DNA of 16,011 nt from JACDAV01 sp036556145 (lineage in GTDB: Bacteria > Chloroflexota > Limnocylindria > Limnocylindrales > CSP1-4). Numbering within the stretch: position 1 is the first letter of the stretch; each line of letters starts with the position of its first letter. Below the pieces are notes generated by a model. That model was not told where the DNA came from. It did no database searches and was given only the letters and a program-made list of their open reading frames with translations. The stretch covers positions 1 to 16,011 of the forward strand of contig DATBKB010000075.1 of the NCBI GenBank assembly GCA_036556145.1, written 5' to 3'. Of the stretch, positions 1-7,540 are shown piece after piece. A program made the translations under genes and the position numbers.

Positions 1-840
1 CGGATGGACCCCAACGTCCCGCTGGTGGTGTCGCAGGTCAACCCCGACGACCTCGAGCGCCACGAGGGCATCATCGCCAATCCCAACTGCTCGACGATGC
101 AGCTCGTGCCCGTCCTCATGGCCCTCCGCGACTCCGTCGGCATCGCCCGGGTCGTGGTCGACACCTACCAGTCCGTCTCCGGCACGGGCGCCGACGCGAT
201 CGCCGAGCTGGAGGGGCAGATTCGCGCCCACGTGGCCGGCGAGGACAAGCAGGCCGCGGTCTACCCGCACCCGATCGCGTTCAATGCGCTCCCGGAGATC
301 GACGTCTTCCTCCCCAACGGGTACACGAAGGAGGAATGGAAGGTCGTCAACGAGAGCCGCAAGATCCTGGGCATCCCGGATCTGCGCATCTCGTGCACGG
401 CGGTGCGGATCCCCGTCTTCGTCAGCCACTCCGAGGCCGTCCACGTCGAGACCCGGGCCCCGATCACTCCCGACCGGGCCCGTGAGCTCTTCGCCATGGT
501 CCCAGGCGTCGTCGTCCAGGACGACCCGGAGGCCCACGAGTACCCGCTCGCGACCGAGGCCGCCGGCCGCGACGAGATCTTCGTCGGCCGGGTCCGCCAG
601 GACCTGTCGGTTGCCGACGGGCGCGGAATCGCCTTCTGGGTCGTCTCGGACAACGTCCGCAAGGGCGCCGCGACAAACGCCGTGGAGCTCGCCGAGATCC
701 TCGTCGCCCGCGACTGGATCCGCGCCGCCTCTCGGCGGGGCGAGCGCCCGACCGGCGGCGGATCCCGCCGCGCCGATCCCGACGCCGACCGACGCCGTGC
801 GCCCGAGCGCCGCGTCGCGGCGGGCGGGGCAGGGGCGTGA
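1..840 (+). CDS. asd: Aspartate-semialdehyde dehydrogenase, 5'-truncated by window edge
   Basis: Asd reduces aspartyl-4-phosphate to aspartate-4-semialdehyde with NADPH, the branch point to lysine/diaminopimelate, threonine and methionine. The frame is open from base 1. The ATG at 4-6 is an internal Met, because the N-terminal Rossmann part (about 80-100 residues in the family) lies outside the window. Visible are the active-site block NPNCSTMQLV, with the catalytic Cys codon at 88-90, and the conserved stretch CTAVRIPVFVSHSEAVHVET near 394-453. The catalytic core seems to end around LVARDWI (about 720). It is followed by roughly 36 residues rich in Arg, Pro, Gly and Ala that are not part of the usual fold. 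The TGA stop overlaps the GTG start of the next gene (GTGA), which implies translational coupling. Family assignment is firm; the role of the tail is unknown. Confidence 0.95.
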   Translation, partial: RMDPNVPLVVSQVNPDDLERHEGIIANPNCSTMQLVPVLMALRDSVGIARVVVDTYQSVSGTGADAIAELEGQIRAHVAGEDKQAAVYPHPIAFNALPEIDVFLPNGYTKEEWKVVNESRKILGIPDLRISCTAVRIPVFVSHSEAVHVETRAPITPDRARELFAMVPGVVVQDDPEAHEYPLATEAAGRDEIFVGRVRQDLSVADGRGIAFWVVSDNVRKGAATNAVELAEILVARDWIRAASRRGERPTGGGSRRADPDADRRRAPERRVAAGGAGA

Positions 841-1577
841 CGGACGCCGAGCGGCAGGCCGCGCTCGAAGACATCGCCGCCGAGGTCCGCGCCTGCACGC
901 GATGCCGGCTCCACGCCGGCCGGACCAACGCCGTGCCGGGCGAAGGCAATCCCGAGACCGAGGTGATGTTCGTCGGCGAGGGGCCCGGCTTCAACGAGGA
1001 CCGGCTCGGCCGTCCGTTCGTCGGGCGCGCGGGCGACTTCCTCGTCCGGCTGCTGGCGTCGATCGGCTGGAAGCGGGACGAGGTCTTCATCACGAACGTC
1101 GTCAAGTGCCGGCCGCCGGACAACCGCGACCCCTTCCCCGACGAGATCGCGGCCTGCGCGCCGTTCCTGCGCCGCCAGGTCGAGACCCTCGATCCGGCGC
1201 TCGTCGTGACGCTCGGGCGCTACTCGATGGCGTCGTTCCTGCCCGGTACCCGGATCTCGGCCGCCCACGGCACCTTCCGGCCGGCCGATCCCTCGACCGG
1301 CGCCGGCAACGCCCTGGCCTTCGCGATGTACCACCCCGCGGCCGCCCTGCGGACGACGGCGATCGCGGAGACATCGCTGGAGGACATGACGGGCGTGCCG
1401 GCGGCACTGCTCGAGGCGCGCCGCCGCCGCGAGGAGGCGGCGCAGGTGCAGTCGACCGCACAGGCCACGGCGCCGGCGACGACCCCGGAATCGGAGCGGG
1501 AGCCGGTCCTCGCGGGTGCCGCGGCGGCCGACTCGGCCGAGCCGCCGATCCCCACCGACCAGCTCAGCCTCTTCTGA
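837..1577 (+). CDS. udg: Family-4 (4Fe-4S) uracil-DNA glycosylase
   Basis: Removes uracil from DNA arising from cytosine deamination, opening base-excision repair. The GTG start overlaps the asd stop. The cluster ligands of family 4 are present: Cys20 and Cys23 (CTRC), Cys91 (VKCRPP) and Cys107. Motif A is GEGPGFNED at residues 47-55, followed by RLGRPFVGRAG, and motif B is HPAAAL at His166. The catalytic domain ends near residue 190. A low-complexity Ala/Glu/Pro tail of about 50 residues follows and ends exactly in QLSLF (1560-1574). This matches the bacterial sliding-clamp-binding pentapeptide QL[S/D]LF, which suggests docking to the DnaN beta clamp (inference). The 246 residues exceed the usual 190-220 because of this tail. 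The gene sits between asd and RNase J with a 20-base gap downstream. Confidence 0.93.
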   Translation: MTDAERQAALEDIAAEVRACTRCRLHAGRTNAVPGEGNPETEVMFVGEGPGFNEDRLGRPFVGRAGDFLVRLLASIGWKRDEVFITNVVKCRPPDNRDPFPDEIAACAPFLRRQVETLDPALVVTLGRYSMASFLPGTRISAAHGTFRPADPSTGAGNALAFAMYHPAAALRTTAIAETSLEDMTGVPAALLEARRRREEAAQVQSTAQATAPATTPESEREPVLAGAAAADSAEPPIPTDQLSLF

Positions 1578-1597
1578 ACGCAGGAACGACCCGCGAC

Positions 1598-3265
1598 ATG
1601 GCTGACGCGAACAAGCCGCTCCGGATCATCCCGCTCGGCGGGGTGGGCGAGATCGGCAAGAACATGTACGTCTTCGAGTACGGCGACGACATCGTCGTCA
1701 TCGACTGCGGGCTGATGTTCCCCGACGAGGAGATGTTCGGCATCGACCTCGTCGTTCCCGACGTGACGTACCTCCGCGAGCGGAAGGGGAACGTCCGGGC
1801 GTTCCTCATCACCCACGCCCACGAGGACCACGTCGGGGGGCTGCCCTACATCCTCCCGGACTTCCCGGGCGTGCCGATCTACGCCTCGACACTCGCCAGG
1901 GGCCTGCTCGGCAACAAGATCAAGGAGCACAAGCTCCACAACAACCCGCTCATCGGGATGGAGCCGGGCGACGAGCTGCGGGTCGGTCCGTTCACCGTCA
2001 TCCCGTTCCGGGTCGGCCACTCGATCCCGGACGCGATGGGGATCGCGCTTCGCACCCCGGTCGGGATCGTCGTCCACACCGGCGACTTCAAGTTCGATCA
2101 CACGCCGGTCGACGGCAAGCTTTCCGACTTCCACACCCTCGCCCGGCTCGGCGAGGAGGGCGTGGTTTGCCTCCTGTCTGACTCGACCCGGGCCGAGAAC
2201 CCCGGCTACACACCCTCGGAGCGGACCGTCGGCGAGGCATTCCGCGAGATCATGGAGCCGCTCGACGGCCGCGTCATCGTGGCGACGTTCGCCAGCAACA
2301 TCGCCCGGCTGCAGCAGGTCCTCGACGCCTCGGCCGACATGCAGCGCCAGGTCGCGGTCATCGGTCGCTCGATGGAGCAGAACTTCAAGGTCGCGACGGA
2401 CCTCGGGTACCTCCAGTACGCCCCCTCGACGATCGTCGCCAAGGACCGGATCGGTGACGTGCCGGACGGGAAGCTCGTCATCGCCACGACCGGCGCGCAG
2501 GGCGAGCCGATGTCCGGCCTGGCCCGGATGGCGAACCGCGACCACCGCTTCGTCGAGATCCAACCCGGCGACACCGTGATCGTCAGCGCCAGCCCCATCC
2601 CGGGCAACGAGGAATACGTCGCCCGGACGATCGACAACCTCTTCAAGGCCGGTGCGAACGTCTACTACCACACGATCAAGCGGGCGCACGTCTCAGGCCA
2701 TGCCAGCCAGGAGGAGCTGAAGCTCATGCTCGGGCTGACGAAGCCGAAGCACTTCATCCCCATCCACGGCGAGTTCCGGATGCAGGTCCAGCACGGCCGC
2801 CTGGCGATCGAGACCGGGGTCCTTCCGGAGAACGTGTTCATCATCGAGAACGGCGTGCCGATCGAGATCCTGCCCGACGGCTCGGCCCGCCGCGGGCAGC
2901 CCGTCCCGGCCGGCTATGTCTTCGTCGACGGCCTGTCGGTCGGCGACGTCGGCGAGATCGTGCTGCGCGACCGGCGCCAGCTCGCGAACGACGGGATGTT
3001 CCTCGTCGTCGTGACCGTCGACAAGCAGACCGGGGCGGTCATCGGGCGGCCCGAGATCGTCACCCGCGGCTTCGTCCACGGCAACGAGCAGGACCCGATC
3101 ATCGAGGAGGCCGCGACGCGGGTCGTCGCCGCGATCGAGAACCCCGGCGACCACATCTCGGAGATCGCCCTGCTGAAGAGCCAGATCAAGGACGCCGTCT
3201 CGCACTTCCTCTACGAGCAGACGAAGCGCCGGCCGATGGTCTTCCCGGTCGTGGTGGAGGTCTAG
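1598..3265 (+). CDS. rnj: Ribonuclease J (metallo-beta-lactamase/beta-CASP RNase)
   Basis: RNase J is a zinc-dependent 5'-3' exonuclease and endonuclease that matures rRNA and degrades mRNA in the cytoplasm. The product has 555 residues, the normal family length. It begins MADANKPLRIIPLGGVGEIG, a typical RNase J opening. The metal-binding motif HAHEDH is at residues 73-78. Further conserved pieces are the GHSIPDA block, HTGDFKFD, LLSDSTR, the beta-CASP segment with HVSGHAS, and HGEFRM. The C-terminal domain ends RRPMVFPVVVEV. The frame is open far upstream (to 284), but that part overlaps asd and udg in another frame and is not coding. ATG 1598 is the first start that gives the family N-terminus. 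The ribosome-binding site is weak. The last codons carry the Shine-Dalgarno sequence of ftsK, so the two genes are tightly linked. Confidence 0.96.
   Translation: MADANKPLRIIPLGGVGEIGKNMYVFEYGDDIVVIDCGLMFPDEEMFGIDLVVPDVTYLRERKGNVRAFLITHAHEDHVGGLPYILPDFPGVPIYASTLARGLLGNKIKEHKLHNNPLIGMEPGDELRVGPFTVIPFRVGHSIPDAMGIALRTPVGIVVHTGDFKFDHTPVDGKLSDFHTLARLGEEGVVCLLSDSTRAENPGYTPSERTVGEAFREIMEPLDGRVIVATFASNIARLQQVLDASADMQRQVAVIGRSMEQNFKVATDLGYLQYAPSTIVAKDRIGDVPDGKLVIATTGAQGEPMSGLARMANRDHRFVEIQPGDTVIVSASPIPGNEEYVARTIDNLFKAGANVYYHTIKRAHVSGHASQEELKLMLGLTKPKHFIPIHGEFRMQVQHGRLAIETGVLPENVFIIENGVPIEILPDGSARRGQPVPAGYVFVDGLSVGDVGEIVLRDRRQLANDGMFLVVVTVDKQTGAVIGRPEIVTRGFVHGNEQDPIIEEAATRVVAAIENPGDHISEIALLKSQIKDAVSHFLYEQTKRRPMVFPVVVEV
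3256..3261 (+). promoter_or_regulatory. Strong Shine-Dalgarno GGAGGT pointing to ftsK ATG 3266
   Basis: GGAGGT lies inside the last RNase J codons, four bases before ATG 3266, which directly abuts the RNase J TAG. This is an optimal ribosome-binding site for a start at 3266. No comparable site precedes the GTG at 3377. It therefore decides the intended ftsK start and makes the TGA ten codons later surprising. Confidence 0.6.
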
Positions 3266-3376
3266 ATGGCCCGGCGGCACGCCCGACGCCGGTGACGCAA
3301 CTGGGGCCTGCCTGAATTCGCCCTGCCGCCGGAGGTCGCCCGGTCGCTCTTCGGGCTGACCCTCCTCGTCCTCGGC
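3266..3376 (+). other. Apparent true N-terminus of ftsK, interrupted by an in-frame TGA at codon 10
   Basis: ATG 3266 is in the same frame as the FtsK reading frame. It reads MARRHARRR, then TGA (3293-3295), then RNWGLPEFALPPEVARSLFG, and continues without a break into the membrane segment that straddles base 3377. A basic N-terminus, a short linker and transmembrane helix 1 are what FtsK proteins begin with, so this looks like genuine coding sequence. Between the TGA and 3377 there is no in-frame ATG, GTG or TTG (only CTG at 3308, 3323 and 3356). A single C-to-T change in CGA would create the TGA. The base after the stop is C, the context known to be leakiest for UGA. Other genes here use TGA as an ordinary stop, so a reassigned code is not supported. 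Confidence 0.65.
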
Positions 3377-5599
3377 GTGATCATGCTGATCATGCTGTTC
3401 CTGCCGGCGGGGGAGGGAACCCTCACCCGCTGGGCACGGGACCTCGTCGTGCCGTTCTTCGGCAGCGGCCGCTGGTTCCTGCCGTTCCTCCTGCTCGGCG
3501 CCGGCGCCTACATCGAGTGGAACGGCGAGCTCGCGGCCGGCTGGCAGTGGCGGCTCGTCGCCGGCGCCATCGCGTACCTCGCGTTCCTCGGCGTCATCGA
3601 GTTCCTGCCCGAGCGCGGCGGCGGCCGCATCGGCACCGCCATCGCCGACGCGCTCAGGGGGCCGCTCCAGGATCCGGTCGCGTTCGTCCTCCTCGCGGGG
3701 GTGATGATCGGGGCGCTGCTGGTCGCGCTCGAGCGGCCGCTCAGCGTCCTCGTCCAGCCGCTCACCCGACCGATCGGCGGCGTCGCCGGCGTGCTCGCGA
3801 CTCGCGCCGAGAACCTGCCCGGTCGGGCCAAGCCCGCCCGCAACGGCAAGGTGGCGACGGCGACTCGGGCCTCACGACGCAAGGTCGCGGTGGGACCGGG
3901 CTCGCCCGGCCAAACCGGCATCTGGGATCGATCGAAGCCCGAGGACGAGGACGTCGAGGACGAGGAGGAGGAAGAAGAGGAAGAGCTCGAGCCGATCCCG
4001 GCCGCCGTCCCGAGCTCGGCGCCCACGTCGGCGACGTTCGCGCCACTTCGCACCGCGACGGGAACGGCCGTCGCCGAGCGGACACGCGCCCTGCGCGACC
4101 CGGACGACGTCCTCGACGCCGGAGACGCGGCGCCGACGCGTGAGCGGATCGAGTACGTCCTCCCGCCGCTCGACCTGCTCGAGGACGACGAGGGTCCCGC
4201 CGCGCCGGCCAACGAGGAGGCGGTCCACCGGCGGAACGAGGAGATCATCGTCCGCAAGCTCGCGAGCTTCAACATCCCGGCCCAGGTCGTGAATCGGAAC
4301 GCCGGGCCCGTCGTCACGCAGTACGAGGTCCAGCCTGCGCCTGACATCAAGGTCAGCCGGATCGAGGCGCTCGCCGACGACCTCGCGATGGCCCTTGCCG
4401 CACGCTCGCTCCGGATCGAGGCGCCGATCCCCGGCAAGAGCGCCGTGGGCATCGAGATCCCGAACAAGGAGTTCAACATCGTCGCCCTCCGCCGGATCCT
4501 CGAGGAGGTCGACTTCAAGGGCTCGGGCTCGAAGCTGACGTTCGCGCTCGGTCGCGACGTCGCCGGCAAGGCGCACGCGGTGGACCTGGCCAAGATGCCG
4601 CACCTCCTGATCGCTGGCGCGACGGGCTCGGGCAAGAGCGTCATGGTCAACGCGCTCATCACGAGCCTGCTGTGCGAGGCGACCCCCGGCGACGTCCGCC
4701 TGATCCTCATGGATCTCAAGCGCGTCGAGCTCGCCTCGTACAACGGCCTGCCGCACCTCATGGTCCCGGTCATCACGGAGCCGGAGCGGGCAAAAGCCGC
4801 GCTCAAGTGGGCCGTCAACGAGATGGAGAGCCGGTACCGCCGGTTCGCCGGCGCCTCGGCGCGCAACATCCGGGTCTACAACGACGGCCGCGCCGATCCC
4901 GAGGATCGCCTGCCGTCCATCGTCATCGTCGTCGACGAGCTGGCCGACCTGATGATGCGCGAGGGCAAGAACGTCGAGGACCCGATCGTCCGCCTCGCCC
5001 AGAAGGCCCGGGCGACCGGGATCCACATGGTTCTCGCGACGCAGCGTCCCTCCGTCAACGTCGTGACGGGCCTCATCAAGGCCAACTTCCCGAGCCGGAT
5101 CGCGTTCGCGATGGCGTCGCAGATCGACTCGCGGACCATCCTCGACGCCCCGGGCGCGGAGGACCTCATCGGTCGCGGCGACATGCTCTACCAGCCGTCG
5201 GACCTGCCCCGGCCGATGCGCCTCCAGGGCGTCTTCGTCTCCGACCCCGAGATCGCCCGCGTGGTCGACCACTGGAAGGGCCAGATCGACGATCCGCGCT
5301 ACGACCTTTCGATCATCGAGAGCGACGAGGAGGGCAGCGGCGGCGCCGACGATCTCCTCGACGAGGACGCCGACCGGCTCCTGCCCGACGCCGTCGAAGT
5401 GATCCGCGAGTACGACCGCGCCTCGGCATCGCTCCTCCAGCGCCGGCTGAAGATCGGCTACGCGCGGGCGGCACGGATCATCGACCAGCTGGAGGCGCGC
5501 GGCTACATCGGCCCGTTCGACGGCTCGAACGCGCGGCAGGTGCTGCGGCGTGACGCCGGTGGATCGGAGAGCGACGACTTCGACGACGAGGGCGAATGA
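3377..5599 (+). CDS. ftsK: DNA translocase FtsK/SpoIIIE
   Basis: Hexameric ATP-driven motor anchored at the septum that pumps chromosome ends into daughter cells. GTG 3377 is the first canonical start after the in-frame TGA at 3293, but it falls inside membrane helix 1, so the native start is probably ATG 3266. Counting from 3377: the rest of helix 1, then helices near residues 33-50, 55-75 and 95-115; a long linker with an acidic run of Glu/Asp at about 190-208; the alpha/beta motor with Walker A GATGSGKS at 414-421 and Walker B IVIVVDELADL with Asp520-Glu521; the RATGIHMVLATQRPS segment; and a C-terminal winged-helix gamma domain (about 670-725) that in the family reads KOPS/SRS sites. The stop overlaps the rodZ-like start (ATGA). 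Family identity is certain; the translation start is not. Confidence 0.93.
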   Translation: MIMLIMLFLPAGEGTLTRWARDLVVPFFGSGRWFLPFLLLGAGAYIEWNGELAAGWQWRLVAGAIAYLAFLGVIEFLPERGGGRIGTAIADALRGPLQDPVAFVLLAGVMIGALLVALERPLSVLVQPLTRPIGGVAGVLATRAENLPGRAKPARNGKVATATRASRRKVAVGPGSPGQTGIWDRSKPEDEDVEDEEEEEEEELEPIPAAVPSSAPTSATFAPLRTATGTAVAERTRALRDPDDVLDAGDAAPTRERIEYVLPPLDLLEDDEGPAAPANEEAVHRRNEEIIVRKLASFNIPAQVVNRNAGPVVTQYEVQPAPDIKVSRIEALADDLAMALAARSLRIEAPIPGKSAVGIEIPNKEFNIVALRRILEEVDFKGSGSKLTFALGRDVAGKAHAVDLAKMPHLLIAGATGSGKSVMVNALITSLLCEATPGDVRLILMDLKRVELASYNGLPHLMVPVITEPERAKAALKWAVNEMESRYRRFAGASARNIRVYNDGRADPEDRLPSIVIVVDELADLMMREGKNVEDPIVRLAQKARATGIHMVLATQRPSVNVVTGLIKANFPSRIAFAMASQIDSRTILDAPGAEDLIGRGDMLYQPSDLPRPMRLQGVFVSDPEIARVVDHWKGQIDDPRYDLSIIESDEEGSGGADDLLDEDADRLLPDAVEVIREYDRASASLLQRRLKIGYARAARIIDQLEARGYIGPFDGSNARQVLRRDAGGSESDDFDDEGE

Positions 5600-6993
5600 C
5601 GACGAGGGGCCAGGCTCGAAGCGGGGCGTCGGACCTCCAGGCGCGGCGCACCGTCGCGGCTGACCCGGCGCCGGGCCTGCCCCGCAAGCTCGTCGCGGCG
5701 CGCGAGCGCAAGGGCGTCGACCTCGCCCGCGCCGAGCGCGACACGAAGATCCGGGCGCGGTACCTCGATGCGCTCGAGCAAGGCGACTGGCGGGCGCTGC
5801 CCGGCACCGTCTACACGAAGGGCTTCCTCCGCAATTACGCGCTCTATCTCGGGCTCGATCCCGACGAGGTCATCCGCGAGTGGCGGCACGACCGGGGTGA
5901 CGCGCGCGAGGCGGAGCCGATCACGGTCCCGCGTGCCATCACCGCGCCCCGTCGCGGCCTGACGTTCTCGACCGGGATCCTCTGGGCGGCGCTCCTGACG
6001 GCCGGGGTCGCCGCCTTCGCGATCTACCTTGGCGTGCAGCTCCTGCGGTTCGCCCGCCCGCCGACGCTCGAGATCCTCGACCCGCCGGTCGCGGTGTCGA
6101 CGGTCGACGAGACGACCACGAGCTACACGCTTCGAGGCCGCTCGATCGCCGGCGCGACGATCTCGATCAAGACGCCGGGACGCGAGCGCCCGTACCTCGT
6201 CTCGGCCGGGCCCGACGGGACCTGGTCCGCGCTCGTCGACCTCCGCCGCGGCCGCAACCAGTTCGACCTCACGGCGACCGACCCCGAGACCGGCAAGTCG
6301 GCCGAGCGCGTCGAGCAGCTCTTCATCACCGTGCCGTTTCTCGTCATCGAGGCGCCGACGCTCACCGTCGACCAGCCGGCCGAGGACGCGACGTACGAGA
6401 ACGGCGCGATCCCGGTCCAGGGCGTTGCCCGGAATGCGGATCGGGTCGAGATCTCGGCCGCCTACCTCGGCCCGACCGGTGAGGGCGCGGCGCCGGCATC
6501 GTCTCCCGCCGCGTCGCGCTCGCCCAAACCGTCGCCGAAGCCCTCGCCGACACCGCGAGTCCCGAAGCCCGTCAGCGTCACGCTCGGCGACGACGGGACC
6601 TTCGCGGCGCCCGTGGAGCTGACGGCCGGCCGGTGGGCGCTCACCGTGTCGGCCTTCAGCAAGAGCGGCAAGACGACGTCGCTGCGGCGCGACGTGACGG
6701 TCGCCTACGAGGGCGTGAACCTCGTCGTCGGCGTGCGCGGCGGTCGAGCCTGGCTCCGCATCTGGGTGGACGAGAAGCCGTACCCGCTCGAGCGCTGCCC
6801 GAACGAGCTCTGCGCGGACGGCGAGACGATCAGCCTCACGGGCCGCACGTCGATCGAGGTCCGCACGGGCTCAGCAGGCAACACGCACTTCACGCTCAAC
6901 GGTCGCTCGCTCGGCGCGCTCGGCGAGATCGGCGTCGCCGAGACCTGGCGCTTCGAGCCGCCGGATCCGCCGCGCAAGACGAAGCGCAGCTGA
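5596..6993 (+). CDS. RodZ-like helix-turn-helix membrane protein with DUF4115 domain
   Basis: RodZ-type proteins link the MreB cytoskeleton to the wall-elongation machinery. ATG overlaps the ftsK stop. Residues about 28-95 form the RodZ-type helix-turn-helix, with the signature LPRKLVAARERKGVDLARAE and later YTKGFLRNYALYLGLDPDEV. One membrane helix (about 127-150, ILWAALLTAGVAAFAIYLGV) follows, giving N-in/C-out topology. Outside are two Ig-like beta segments (about 155-290), a Pro/Ser/Lys-rich linker near 298-322 (KPSPKPSPTPRVPKP), another beta segment, and a C-terminal DUF4115-like domain ending in LNGRSLGALGEIGVAETWRF. Two Cys in RCPNELC may form a disulfide outside the cell. At 465 residues it is longer than E. 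coli RodZ because of the Ig-like insert. Whether it binds MreB cannot be seen here. Confidence 0.85.
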   Translation: MTTRGQARSGASDLQARRTVAADPAPGLPRKLVAARERKGVDLARAERDTKIRARYLDALEQGDWRALPGTVYTKGFLRNYALYLGLDPDEVIREWRHDRGDAREAEPITVPRAITAPRRGLTFSTGILWAALLTAGVAAFAIYLGVQLLRFARPPTLEILDPPVAVSTVDETTTSYTLRGRSIAGATISIKTPGRERPYLVSAGPDGTWSALVDLRRGRNQFDLTATDPETGKSAERVEQLFITVPFLVIEAPTLTVDQPAEDATYENGAIPVQGVARNADRVEISAAYLGPTGEGAAPASSPAASRSPKPSPKPSPTPRVPKPVSVTLGDDGTFAAPVELTAGRWALTVSAFSKSGKTTSLRRDVTVAYEGVNLVVGVRGGRAWLRIWVDEKPYPLERCPNELCADGETISLTGRTSIEVRTGSAGNTHFTLNGRSLGALGEIGVAETWRFEPPDPPRKTKRS

Positions 6994-6994
6994 C

Positions 6995-7540
6995 GTGCCC
7001 ACGCACCCGGCCGGTGATTCCGGCGAGGCGCTCACCGGGCTCGCCGGGCTCATCGACCTGGCGGAACGAATCCAGGCAACGTGCCTCGAGCGCTCGCTGA
7101 CCGTCGGCGCAGCGGAGTCCGAAACCGGCGGACTCGTTGCCCATGCGATCACCGAGGTCGCCGGCTCGTCCGGTTACTTCCTCGGCTCGATCGTCGCGTA
7201 CTCGAACGAGGCCAAGCAGGCGGTGCTCGGGGTTCCCGCGAGCATCCTCGCGGCCCACGGCGCCGTGAGCGCCCAGACCGCCCGGGCGATGGCGAGTGGC
7301 GCCCGGGCCCGGCTCGGCGTCGATCTCGCGATCGCGATCACCGGAATCGCCGGGCCGGGCGGCGGCTCGGAGGCCAAGCCGGTGGGGCTGACCTACGTCG
7401 CGTCCGCCGACGCCGACGGCGAGGACGTCCGCAAGTTCCAGTGGACGGCCGGCCGAGCCGAGAACAAGCGGCTCAGCGCCGAGGCCGCCCTCGAGCTCGT
7501 GCTCGAGCGCGCGCGGCGACTCCGCCCCGAGCGGTCGTGA
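6995..7540 (+). CDS. pncC: Nicotinamide-nucleotide amidase PncC (stand-alone CinA C-terminal domain)
   Basis: Deamidates nicotinamide mononucleotide to nicotinate mononucleotide in NAD recycling. The GTG start lies one base after the rodZ stop. The 181 residues cover only the CinA C-terminal domain; the N-terminal pyrophosphatase domain of full CinA is absent. Family motifs are present: GAAESETGG at residues 38-46 (usual AESCTGG or AESLTGG), YFLGSIVAYSNEAKQAVLGV, and AIAITGIAGPGGGSEAKPVG. The serine of the AES motif and the Lys of the NEAK segment are the likely catalytic pair. The Glu in AESETGG is unusual at that position. In Bacillus cinA also lies downstream of a rodZ homologue, supporting orthologous context. 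Its TGA overlaps the murC GTG start. Confidence 0.9.
   Translation: MPTHPAGDSGEALTGLAGLIDLAERIQATCLERSLTVGAAESETGGLVAHAITEVAGSSGYFLGSIVAYSNEAKQAVLGVPASILAAHGAVSAQTARAMASGARARLGVDLAIAITGIAGPGGGSEAKPVGLTYVASADADGEDVRKFQWTAGRAENKRLSAEAALELVLERARRLRPERS

Noticed and set aside
284..1597. Long plus-strand open frame in front of RNase J
   Set aside because: It overlaps asd and udg in another frame, is Arg/Ser/Pro-rich like a shadow frame, and RNase J begins naturally at ATG 1598.
1220..2689. 489-codon minus-strand open frame opposite RNase J
   Set aside because: Asp/Arg/Val-rich composition typical of an antisense shadow of a GC-rich gene; no motif, and the sense strand encodes a certain family.
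3950..3990. Glu/Asp codon run in ftsK as a repeat or slippage site
   Set aside because: GAG/GAC/GAA codons are mixed and the acidic run sits in the FtsK linker, where such low complexity is normal.
3296..5599. Alternative genetic code with TGA as a sense codon
   Set aside because: asd, udg, ftsK itself and others end at TGA at the expected family length, so TGA is a normal stop here.
7081..7536. Upstream extension of the murC frame
   Set aside because: It lies over pncC in another frame and is Arg-rich without motifs; GTG 7537 gives normal length and coupling.
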